From an uncultured Bacilli bacterium (lineage in GTDB: Bacteria; Bacillota_I; Bacilli_A; RF39; UBA660), in contig CAKOJO010000076.1 of NCBI GenBank assembly GCA_934090595.1, positions 1-5,073 on the forward strand: a stretch of DNA of 5,073 bases, given 5' to 3'. Below, piece by piece: positions 1-5,073 of the stretch. A program made the translations under genes and the position numbers. The notes beneath the pieces were generated by a model. That model was given only the letters and a program-made list of their open reading frames with translations, did not search any database and was not told where the DNA came from. Positions within the stretch are counted from its first letter, which is position 1. Each line of letters starts with the position of its first letter.

Positions 1-744
1 CAAAATGGTACAAGTCATTATTTTGGTAATCATTTTGCTAAAGCTTTTGGTATTAAATTTACTGATAAAGATAATATTCAAAAAACTCCATACCAAACTA
101 GCTGGGGAGTAACTACAAGAATGATCGGAGCTATTATAATGACTCATGGTGATGATCATGGACTTGTTCTTCCACCTAGAATTGCACCATTTAAAACAAT
201 TATTATTCCAATTGGTGATGTTTCAGAAAAGCTTGAAGAATTAAAGTCAAGTCTTAAAAATAATAATATTACATTTAAAGTTGATGAAAGAGATAAAACT
301 CCAGGATTTAAATTTGCTGAAGCTGAAGTAAAAGGATATCCAGTTAGAATAGAGCTAGGTAAAAGAGATTTAGAAAATAACTTAGTTACACTAGTTAGAA
401 GAGATACTTTAGAAAAAGTACAAGTTGCTTTTGAAGATGTGGTTTCTAAATTAAATGAACTTCTTGAAATTATTCAAAAAGATATGTTTGAAAGAGCTAA
501 AGCAAGACGAGATAGTATGATATATGATGCTAAAACATATGATGAATTAAAGACACTTGCTACCACTAAAGATGGCGGATTTATTAAAATCAATTGGTGT
601 GGTAATGTAGAATGTGAAAATAAAATTAAAGATGAATTTGGTATTAAGTCTAGATGCTTAATTGAAAATGAAAAGATTACTGGTCCATGTACTGTATGTG
701 GCAAAGAAGCTAAAACAAGATTATATATTGGCAGACAATATTAA
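1..744 (+). CDS. proS: Prolyl-tRNA synthetase, archaeal/eukaryotic-like type (C-terminal 247 residues, 5' truncated by window)
   Basis: Charges tRNA-Pro with proline in the cytoplasm. The frame is open from base 1, so the gene begins upstream; the ATG at 121 is internal. Residue numbers here count from base 1. The start matches the ProRS catalytic core (TSHYFGNHFAKAFGI, residues 4-18). Class II motif 3, which contacts ATP, follows at about residues 42-61 (GAIIMTHGDDHGLVLPP). An anticodon-binding domain comes next (IAPFKTIIIPIG, then RDLENNLVTLVRRDT). The C-terminal domain has a four-cysteine zinc-type site, C200-x4-C205 and C230-x2-C233, with a further Cys at 219, and the protein ends in Tyr. 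The zinc domain and terminal Tyr are known marks of the archaeal/eukaryotic-like class, which also occurs in many Firmicutes and Mollicutes, as opposed to the E. coli-like class with an editing insertion. Stop TAA at 742-744, then a hairpin terminator. Nothing looks degraded. Confidence 0.97.
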   Translation, partial: QNGTSHYFGNHFAKAFGIKFTDKDNIQKTPYQTSWGVTTRMIGAIIMTHGDDHGLVLPPRIAPFKTIIIPIGDVSEKLEELKSSLKNNNITFKVDERDKTPGFKFAEAEVKGYPVRIELGKRDLENNLVTLVRRDTLEKVQVAFEDVVSKLNELLEIIQKDMFERAKARRDSMIYDAKTYDELKTLATTKDGGFIKINWCGNVECENKIKDEFGIKSRCLIENEKITGPCTVCGKEAKTRLYIGRQY

Positions 745-748
745 AATA

Positions 749-782
749 AAAAATGAATAAAGCAAGCACTTTATTCATTTTT
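749..782. terminator. Bidirectional intrinsic terminator between convergent genes
   Basis: A perfect 14-bp stem (749-762 with 769-782) closes a 6-base loop (CAAGCA, 763-768). The outer end of the stem is A-run on one side and T-run on the other, so either strand gives a hairpin followed by U residues. It starts 5 bases after the proS stop. The minus-strand gene ends at 771, so that gene's last codons and stop form one arm of the hairpin. The stem is AT-rich (2 G-C pairs), so termination strength is inferred from length and position. Confidence 0.85.
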
Positions 783-1007
783 AAATGTATTGATAAATTC
801 TTGTAAAACTGATATTACTTCTTCCTTATTATTTAGAGCAACCAAATATTCGTTATTATTAATAATATTTATTTTTCTTAAACAAAAGTCTGCAACATCA
901 TCTTCATTTGTTAAAAATAGATATCTTATGTTATTAATATTTAATTCTGCAGTAACTATATAATCTTTACCATCATCTAAAGTTACTACATCAATATTTT
1001 CATTCAT
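771..1007 (-). CDS. DUF1292-like small acidic protein (78 aa)
   Basis: A small, acidic, probably cytoplasmic protein with no signal peptide or membrane segment. The order of elements resembles DUF1292 (YrzB-like) proteins of Firmicutes: an opening strand VTLDDGKDY, a strand pair NIRYLFLTNEDD, a strand with NNEYLVALNNKEE, and a C-terminal helix VISVLQEFINTF. The biochemical role of that family is unknown. The ATG at 1007 is supported by a strong GGAGG Shine-Dalgarno (1018-1014) 6 bases upstream. The start overlaps the stop of the upstream gene by four bases (ATGA), so the two are probably translationally coupled. The stop TAA (773-771) lies inside the shared terminator hairpin. Family assignment is from pattern recognition only; a lineage-specific protein of similar shape is the alternative. 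Confidence 0.72.
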   Translation of the reverse strand: MNENIDVVTLDDGKDYIVTAELNINNIRYLFLTNEDDVADFCLRKINIINNNEYLVALNNKEEVISVLQEFINTFKNE

Positions 1008-1708
1008 CTTGATCCTCCATTTAATTCTCCTAGTAAATCTACAATTTCATCTTGTGATTTATCTTCTTTTGCATAAGCTCTAATAACTTTTTCCATTAAT
1101 TTACTATAGTCTGCTAATGTAATGTTTTTACTAGCTAAGTATTCATCGAATGAACTATGCAAACATGATCTAATTTCTTCTTCTGTATAATTTTCTGGTG
1201 CTTCACCAATCATTTTACTCATATTTCTAAATACTTCATCCATAAACTCATTTTTTTTATATTCATTTAGATTACTATAGCATCCATATATCCTAGTATC
1301 AATATCGTATTCTTTATTTTCATCTAAAATATCTTTTGCCATATTATTAGTGTCATAATCCCAGTAAGGTTTTTGTTCATAAGGATTATATCCGTAATAG
1401 TCAATATTTTCACTAACAACATTACTTATAGTATCTTTAACTTCTCTTGCTTTATTTTCTGTTGCAGTAAAATCTTTCATAGCATGAGCACCAACTACAA
1501 GTCCAGCTCCTAGAGAAACAAATATAATTGCCTTTTTAGCTAAATCATTCATACCCTTAGGTTTTTGTTTACTTCTTTTTGTAACTCTAGTAGGGGTACA
1601 GTTAGTACTTTTTCTAACGACACTACCAATTCTATTATTTTTTTTAGTACCATCACTATTGTATAAAGCATTAACTGTATAGTCTAAATCATTAATATCA
1701 TTTTCCAT
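1004..1708 (-). CDS. Predicted single-pass membrane protein of unknown function (234 aa)
   Basis: Function not recognised. Residues 1-58 are hydrophilic and become strongly basic (RVTKRSKQKPKG, 41-52). One membrane segment follows at about 59-77 (KKAIIFVSLGAGLVVGAHAM). The basic flank before it predicts N-in/C-out topology, with about 155 residues outside. That outer part is rich in Tyr, Asn, Asp and Glu, has a Tyr/Pro-rich stretch (DYYGYNPYEQKPYWDY, about 102-117), two cysteines that could pair, and a helical acidic C-terminus. The segment sits too far from the N-terminus for a classical signal peptide, and no LPXTG or lipobox is visible. The ATG at 1708 has AGAAGG (1720-1715) 6 bases upstream and a good promoter just before it. 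It is first in a two-gene operon with the DUF1292-like gene. TGA stop. Composition matches the surroundings. It is probably a lineage-restricted protein. Confidence 0.85.
   Translation of the reverse strand: MENDINDLDYTVNALYNSDGTKKNNRIGSVVRKSTNCTPTRVTKRSKQKPKGMNDLAKKAIIFVSLGAGLVVGAHAMKDFTATENKAREVKDTISNVVSENIDYYGYNPYEQKPYWDYDTNNMAKDILDENKEYDIDTRIYGCYSNLNEYKKNEFMDEVFRNMSKMIGEAPENYTEEEIRSCLHSSFDEYLASKNITLADYSKLMEKVIRAYAKEDKSQDEIVDLLGELNGGSR
1014..1018 (-). promoter_or_regulatory. Shine-Dalgarno GGAGG inside the end of the upstream gene
   Basis: GGAGG on the minus strand, 6 bases before the ATG at 1007. It is embedded in the codons for the C-terminal Gly-Gly-Ser-Arg of the 1004-1708 product. 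It fixes the start of the DUF1292-like gene and supports reinitiation at the ATGA overlap. Confidence 0.8.
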
Positions 1709-1730
1709 TTTATACCTTCTCTCTATATTA

Positions 1731-1759
1731 ATTTTACCTTAAAATTATACCTTTGGCAA
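1731..1759 (-). promoter_or_regulatory. Predicted sigma-A-type promoter for the minus-strand operon
   Basis: On the minus strand, TTGCCA (1759-1754), a 17-base spacer, then TAAAAT (1736-1731). Each hexamer has one mismatch to consensus and the spacing is ideal. Transcription would start near 1724, giving a short leader that holds the AGAAGG Shine-Dalgarno before the ATG at 1708. A second perfect TATAAT lies at 1749-1744 on this strand but has only a weak -35 partner. Confidence 0.6.
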
Positions 1760-1804
1760 TATTATTTTAAAAATAAATAAAAAACAATTGAATAAAATGC
1801 CAAA
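1752..1804. repeat. Inverted repeat TTTGGCA / TGCCAAA in the divergent promoter region
   Basis: TTTGGCA at 1752-1758 and its reverse complement TGCCAAA at 1798-1804, separated by 39 bases. One arm overlaps the -35 of the minus promoter; the other lies in the spacer of the plus promoter. Such placement could be a shared operator binding one regulator at both promoters. A 7-bp match in AT-rich DNA can also arise by chance, although the G/C core makes it more notable than the background. Confidence 0.35.
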
Positions 1805-1816
1805 TTATTATATAAT
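1788..1816 (+). promoter_or_regulatory. Predicted sigma-A-type promoter for the plus-strand surface-protein operon
   Basis: TTGAAT (1788-1793), a 17-base spacer, then consensus TATAAT (1811-1816). Expected start near 1823, just ahead of AAAGGGAG (1828-1835), the Shine-Dalgarno 9 bases before the ATG at 1845. It probably drives the whole run of genes from 1845 to beyond the window, since gaps between them are 22 and 1 bases and then an overlap. Confidence 0.75.
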
Positions 1817-1844
1817 TAATCTATGATAAAGGGAGTAGTTTTGT

Positions 1845-3332
1845 ATGGAAAAGAAGAAACCGATTATTTTAAGTATTATAACAATTATGGTTTTTGTAGT
1901 TTTAATAGTGGGTGCAACATTTGCTTACTTTCAAGCTCAAGTTGGAGAAGGAAAGTCAACAGATGTTACTGTTAAATCGTATACTGTAGATACATTTTCG
2001 TTTACAACTGGCAATCAAATATCTTTCAGTTTAAATCAAGAAAATTTTGCAAGTGGGGCAAGTAATTTATCTGGTTCAACTTATGCAAGTGCTTTGTTAA
2101 CTGCAAATAATGAAACTAATTCTGCAACAGAACATTATTATTTGTACTTGAATATAGAAAATAATTCATTTATATACTCAATAAATGAAAATACACCAGA
2201 AATAATAATGACTATTACTGATAGTGAAGGAAATGAAGTAACTAATATAGATACTTTAAGTCATGTTATAGTAACTGGTGCTGACAATAGTCAAGTTTCG
2301 GGATATGATATAACAAATAGAACTGGTTTAATTACCCTTCTTAATAATAGAGAAATAACAGCAACCCCAACAAAAGAAGAAAAATGGAATATCACAATAA
2401 CATTTGTAAATTATGATGCAAGTCAAAATGCTAACGCTGGTAAAAGTATGAGTGCAAAAATAATGTTGCAAAAGAATGTGATTCCTCAAGTTGTTGGTGA
2501 TGTATGTAATAATGGAGAAACTCTAGCAACATGTATAACAACATTATCAAGTAAAAGTCAATCATCACTTACAAATATCTATCATCATGATGGAACATTA
2601 GCAAATGGCATAAATGATGGTTCATATAGATATGCTGGAGCAAGTAATACAGTAAATAACTATATATGCTTAGGTTCAACAGAAAGTCCATGTCCAGAAG
2701 CAAATTTATTTAGAATAATTGGAGTATTTGGAGACCAAGTTAAAGTAATCAGAGCAACATCAATAGGAAATATGGCATGGGATAGTAATAGTTCCAATAC
2801 ATGGTCAACATCAAGTTTAAATACATATTTAAATGGAGAATATTTAACAAGTTTAGGAACACTTTCAGATAAAATAGCCACAACAACATGGAAAGTAGGA
2901 GGAAATACATGGGCAAATATAGCACAATCGGCGATGAATGTTGCATATCAAAATGAAATAACAAATTCAGATGCAAGTAGTTCAACAGATAAAGCTATAG
3001 AGTATAATGCAAAAGTAGGTTTAATGTATTTAAGTGATTATGGATATGCAGCAAGCCCAAGTGCATGGACAAAAATATTAAGTAGTTATGACGAAAATGA
3101 TGATAATGGAACTTCAATACCAACAATAAATTGGCTCATTGGTTTGACTGAATGGACAATTACTCGTCGTTCAGAGTCTGAATCTATTGCGTTTACTGTG
3201 AATAACACTGGTCATATCTTTGATGATTTTACGAATAGCCTCAATGCGGTGAGGCCGTCCTTTAGTCTTGTGTCTTCCGTAACATATGCATCTGGCTCTG
3301 GTACTCAATCAGATCCAATAATTATAAATTAA
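1845..3332 (+). CDS. Exported surface protein: SipW/TasA-type signal, fibre-like domain and C-type-lectin/DUF6273-like C-terminal domain (495 aa)
   Basis: Lys-rich N-terminus, hydrophobic segment at about 7-22, then GATFAYF (23-29). This resembles the signal of TasA/camelysin-type proteins exported with the SipW signal peptidase. Residues ~30-210 form a probable beta-rich domain that aligns without gaps with the next gene's product. From ~211 follows an extra domain with two cysteine pairs (C221/C230, C275/C283), a YRYAG...NYICLG region, NLFRIIGVFGDQVKVIR (about 285-301), AWDSNSSNTW, and the ending NAVRPSFSL...GSGTQSDPI. This order recalls DUF6273/formylglycine-enzyme-like (C-type-lectin fold) modules of Firmicutes surface proteins, often ligand-binding. 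No LPXTG anchor is visible. The ATG is supported by AAAGGGAG and a consensus promoter. Codon use changes sharply at residue 430 (listed separately). Likely an adhesin or fibre-tip subunit; the ligand is unknown. Confidence 0.88.
   Translation: MEKKKPIILSIITIMVFVVLIVGATFAYFQAQVGEGKSTDVTVKSYTVDTFSFTTGNQISFSLNQENFASGASNLSGSTYASALLTANNETNSATEHYYLYLNIENNSFIYSINENTPEIIMTITDSEGNEVTNIDTLSHVIVTGADNSQVSGYDITNRTGLITLLNNREITATPTKEEKWNITITFVNYDASQNANAGKSMSAKIMLQKNVIPQVVGDVCNNGETLATCITTLSSKSQSSLTNIYHHDGTLANGINDGSYRYAGASNTVNNYICLGSTESPCPEANLFRIIGVFGDQVKVIRATSIGNMAWDSNSSNTWSTSSLNTYLNGEYLTSLGTLSDKIATTTWKVGGNTWANIAQSAMNVAYQNEITNSDASSSTDKAIEYNAKVGLMYLSDYGYAASPSAWTKILSSYDENDDNGTSIPTINWLIGLTEWTITRRSESESIAFTVNNTGHIFDDFTNSLNAVRPSFSLVSSVTYASGSGTQSDPIIIN
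3132..3305 (+). other. Compositionally distinct 3' patch of the lectin-like domain; candidate variable region
   Basis: Hand counts: bases 3132-3300 hold 36 A (21%) and 72 G+C (43%) of 169, while 2941-3110 hold 73 A (43%) and 51 G+C (30%) of 170. Thr codons are ACA in 15 of 16 cases over residues 277-429 but only 2 of 8 from 430 on. Between R441 and N467, 21 of 27 codons end in C or T. The patch starts at W430, covers EWTI, a hydrophilic run rich in Arg, Ser, Glu, Asn and Asp, then AVRPSFSL (468-475), and fades near 3305. In lectin-fold targets of diversity-generating retroelements the variable residues lie in this C-terminal position, and adenine mutagenesis depletes A and leaves NNY codons from AAY. 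No template repeat or reverse transcriptase is in the window. A gene-conversion cassette is the main alternative. Confidence 0.45.
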
Positions 3333-3354
3333 ATTAGAATAGAAAGGTGATATA

Positions 3355-3993
3355 ATGAATAAGAAAACAAGAAATATAATTACAGCATTATACGTTGTAG
3401 CATTACTAAGTTTAGTAACTGGTGCAACATATGCATATTTTACTATGATTAGAGTGGCTCGTTTATCACCTAAACTAGAAGCTCAAACGGCAACTCTTAA
3501 CTATATGCTTTTTGATGCTGGTGATCCTATAAATATTTATCCAGATACAAAAAATTTTAAAGAGGGGATGGGTAATTTATTATCAGAAACATTTGCAAGA
3601 GTATATTTAAGACATAGTGAAGGTGATATTAATGCAAGTGTAAAATATAATTTACTACTTAATATTGAAAGTAATAATTTGACTTATTCAACGGCTTTAG
3701 AAAAGCCAGAATTAATACTTGAAGTTAGAGATTATAATGGCAATGAAGTAACAAGTATTGAAGGCTTAAATTATGTGAGTGTTGTTGACGGTAAAGGAAA
3801 TACCATTAAAGGGTTTGATATTACTACTGCCAAAGGTATATTTTATATAACTAAGGGTAGAGAAATAACTACAGAAACAGAGTTAACTGAAAAGTGGGAT
3901 GCTAAGGTGACTTATGTCAATTTAAGTGAAAGTCAAAATAATAATTTAGGAAAAGAATTAAAGGGATATATACGTATAGAAAAGGCGGAATAA
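3355..3993 (+). CDS. Exported fibre-like protein with SipW/TasA-type signal; short paralogue of the preceding gene (212 aa)
   Basis: MNKKTR start, hydrophobic segment at 8-22, then GATYAYF at 23-29, exactly where the preceding product has GATFAYF. The alignment to residues 1-210 of that protein needs no gap, and I count about 70 identities in 210. Shared blocks are LNIE (102-105), YS..(4)..PE (111-119), GNEVT (129-133), G-x-DIT (153-157), REIT (169-172), EKW (179-181) and SQN..(3)..GK (193-200). It ends where the lectin-like extension of its neighbour begins, so it is the bare version of the same domain. The ATG follows AAAGGTGAT (3343-3351), and the 22-base gap to the previous stop indicates one operon. 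By analogy with TasA/camelysin-type proteins it may be secreted and assemble outside the cell, but no sequence-level match to TasA beyond the signal is claimed. Confidence 0.87.
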   Translation: MNKKTRNIITALYVVALLSLVTGATYAYFTMIRVARLSPKLEAQTATLNYMLFDAGDPINIYPDTKNFKEGMGNLLSETFARVYLRHSEGDINASVKYNLLLNIESNNLTYSTALEKPELILEVRDYNGNEVTSIEGLNYVSVVDGKGNTIKGFDITTAKGIFYITKGREITTETELTEKWDAKVTYVNLSESQNNNLGKELKGYIRIEKAE

Positions 3994-3994
3994 T

Positions 3995-4366
3995 ATGACT
4001 TTAGAAGAAAAGAAAAAACAATATCAAAAAATATTAGTTGAAGAATATCGTAAAACTCATTTACAAGAAACTGAAAATTTAACTGATGAAGAAGTTGCAA
4101 TAATGAATCCAATTACTGATGTGGAATTTGAAATGTTTATTAGTAATGAACTTCAAAGTATTAAGCTTGAAATATTAAAATTACTTGAAGACATTAAAGA
4201 TACTGAGAAAAGTATAAATGATCCAAAAGTTCATTATCAAGCTAAAACTGAATATAGAAGTGATATATCTTGTGATAATAGAAAGATTGAAGAATTAAGA
4301 AAAAAATATGATAATTTGAAACGTATTTTATTAGAAAGAGAAAATAAAGATGAAAGAAGTAGATAA
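3995..4366 (+). CDS. Charged, helical (coiled-coil-like) protein of unknown function (123 aa)
   Basis: Family not recognised. Lys- and Glu-rich with no signal peptide or membrane segment, so probably cytoplasmic. Two helical stretches with heptad-like Leu/Ile spacing can be seen: about residues 50-74 (NELQSIKLEILKLLEDIKDT...) and 95-119 (IEELRKKYDNLKRILLERE). They are joined by a short polar linker with the only Cys, which suggests an antiparallel helical hairpin or a dimer. An ITDVEFEMFI segment precedes the first helix. The ATG lies one base after the previous stop, with AAAGGCGG (3981-3988) as Shine-Dalgarno, so the gene is translated from the same transcript. Its last 17 bases overlap the recombinase start. 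It might assist the neighbouring surface proteins or the recombinase, but nothing in the sequence decides this. Confidence 0.8.
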   Translation: MTLEEKKKQYQKILVEEYRKTHLQETENLTDEEVAIMNPITDVEFEMFISNELQSIKLEILKLLEDIKDTEKSINDPKVHYQAKTEYRSDISCDNRKIEELRKKYDNLKRILLERENKDERSR

Positions 4367-5073
4367 TTTCCTACATTATTTAAAAAAAGAATTAAATTAT
4401 TCAGATTATACTATTAAAAATTATCAGTTAGATTTAACTGATTTTTTTAAGTTTGTTAGTAAAAGTAATATAGATTTTTTGAATATAGAAAATATTCATG
4501 TAAGAGGATATCTTAAGTATTTAGATACATGTAATTTAAAAAATACTACTATATCTAGAAGAATAAGTGCTCTTAGAACATTTTATAATTATTTACTTGA
4601 AAAAGGATTTGTTAAAAGTAATATATTTTTAAATGTAAAAAATCCTAAATTGGAAAAGAAACTTCCTAATTATTTGAATTATACTGAAATAGAAGAATTA
4701 CTTGCATCTATTGATACAAGTAGTTCTGAGGGATTAGAAAGAAGACTATTAGTTGAAATGTTTTATTCAACTGGTTGTCGGGTTGGGGAAATGGTAAATA
4801 TTAAAATAAGTGATATTGATTTTTATAGTAAAACTATTAAAGTAATGGGTAAGGGAAGTAAAGAAAGAATTGTATATTATGGTGACTATGCAAGTAAGTA
4901 TTTGGAAGATTATCTAAAAAATAAAGATAGAAAAGGATATTTATTTACAAATAAAAGGGGAGAAAAATTAACTATAGAAGAAGTTGAGTATATTGTTAGG
5001 GATATTATGAAACATATTTCTATTAAGACTCATGTTACACCTCATACTCTTAGACATACATTTGCAACTCACT
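4350..5073 (+). CDS. xerC: XerC/CodV-like tyrosine recombinase (first 241 residues, 3' truncated by window)
   Basis: Site-specific recombinase. Housekeeping Xer enzymes resolve chromosome dimers at dif during division. The N-terminal core-binding (SAM-like) domain spans about 1-90, with NYSDYTIKNYQLDL (16-29) and TISRRISALRTFYNYL (67-82). A linker with KLEKKLPNYL leads into the catalytic domain. Visible catalytic residues are R144 (STGCRVGEM), K168 in the beta-hairpin (VMGKGSKER), and H232 and R235 in HTLRH. The last His/Trp and the nucleophilic Tyr lie past the right edge; full length is usually near 300. The ATG at 4350 fits the usual Xer N-terminus; its ribosome site is weak (GAAAGAG, 4334-4340), and it overlaps the previous gene by 17 bases in another frame, suggesting coupling. 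XerC is favoured over XerD by resemblance to B. subtilis CodV, but a XerD-like or locally acting recombinase is possible. Confidence 0.9.
   Translation, partial: MKEVDNFLHYLKKELNYSDYTIKNYQLDLTDFFKFVSKSNIDFLNIENIHVRGYLKYLDTCNLKNTTISRRISALRTFYNYLLEKGFVKSNIFLNVKNPKLEKKLPNYLNYTEIEELLASIDTSSSEGLERRLLVEMFYSTGCRVGEMVNIKISDIDFYSKTIKVMGKGSKERIVYYGDYASKYLEDYLKNKDRKGYLFTNKRGEKLTIEEVEYIVRDIMKHISIKTHVTPHTLRHTFATH

Noticed and set aside
474..704. Minus-strand open frame of 76 codons inside proS
   Set aside because: It lies wholly within the well-supported ProRS coding region, has no Shine-Dalgarno or recognisable protein features, and is a shadow frame.
1004..1708. Use of the Mycoplasma genetic code (TGA as Trp), suggested by the AT-rich, Mollicutes-like look
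   Set aside because: TGA ends this gene in a neat ATGA overlap with a properly spaced Shine-Dalgarno, and Trp in the window's genes is encoded by TGG.
1744..1749. Perfect TATAAT on the minus strand as the operon's -10
   Set aside because: Its expected -35 position holds only TTTTAA-like sequence, whereas TTGCCA-17-TAAAAT slightly downstream is better balanced. It was kept only as a secondary possibility.
2660..2985. Two overlapping minus-strand open frames (73 and 78 codons) inside the 495-residue gene
   Set aside because: Both lie opposite the lectin-like domain. One is an implausible Leu/Tyr/Met-rich sequence produced by the A-rich codons on the other strand; neither has a start signal.
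3132..3332. Template repeat for the candidate variable region within the window
   Set aside because: I looked for a second copy of the patch, including its GC-richer AVRPSF-coding block, on both strands and saw none. No reverse transcriptase or accessory gene is present either, so a complete retroelement cannot be claimed.
3300..3332. Sortase anchor at the end of the 495-residue protein
   Set aside because: The C-terminus ends in a polar and beta-strand-like sequence (GTQSDPIIIN) with no LPXTG motif, hydrophobic tail or basic end.
1..5073. tRNA, rRNA, CRISPR array, insertion sequence or riboswitch
   Set aside because: No cloverleaf-like sequence, regularly spaced repeats, transposase frame or structured long leader was seen. 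The only gap over 100 bases is the divergent promoter region, and the plus leader is only about 20 bases.

Overview
The window is AT-rich (about 30% G+C by eye) and looks like the chromosome of a low-GC Firmicutes/Bacilli relative, probably an uncultured gut-type lineage. The evidence is an archaeal/eukaryotic-like prolyl-tRNA synthetase, Bacillus-like Shine-Dalgarno sites and promoters, a DUF1292-like protein, SipW/TasA-type export signals and a XerC/CodV-like recombinase. TGA works as a stop: it ends the 1004-1708 gene in an ATGA overlap, and Trp is always TGG. This fits translation table 11, not the Mycoplasma code.

Layout: bases 1-744 are the 3' end of proS, entering from outside the window. 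A strong hairpin at 749-782 separates it from a convergent two-gene minus-strand operon. In transcription order, that operon holds a single-pass membrane protein of unknown function (1708-1004) and a small DUF1292-like protein (1007-771), translationally coupled through ATGA. Bases 1709-1844 are a divergent promoter region with a good sigma-A-type promoter facing each way and an inverted TGCCAAA/TTTGGCA pair.

From 1845 to the right edge runs a tightly packed plus-strand operon with no visible internal terminator. Its first gene is a 495-residue exported protein. Its second is a 212-residue paralogue of the first protein's N-terminal 210 residues, about 33% identical without a single gap. Then come a 123-residue charged, helical protein and a tyrosine recombinase that starts inside the preceding gene and runs off the window.

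The feature most worth following up is the last ~170 bases of the first gene. The 495-residue protein is the paralogue's fold plus a ~280-residue C-terminal domain resembling the C-type-lectin/formylglycine-enzyme-like (DUF6273-type) modules of surface proteins. At base 3132 the composition changes abruptly: A falls from about 43% to 21%, G+C rises from about 30% to 43%, and codons become mostly NNC/NNT. This lies just before an A-V-R-P-S-F motif. It is the pattern expected of a variable region of a diversity-generating retroelement (adenine mutagenesis), or of a cassette brought in by gene conversion. No reverse transcriptase or template repeat is in the window, so this remains a hypothesis.

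A plausible reading of the plus-strand operon is a cell-surface fibre or adhesin system with one plain subunit and one subunit tipped with a potentially variable binding domain. The Xer gene may be the housekeeping dimer-resolution enzyme that simply shares the transcript.
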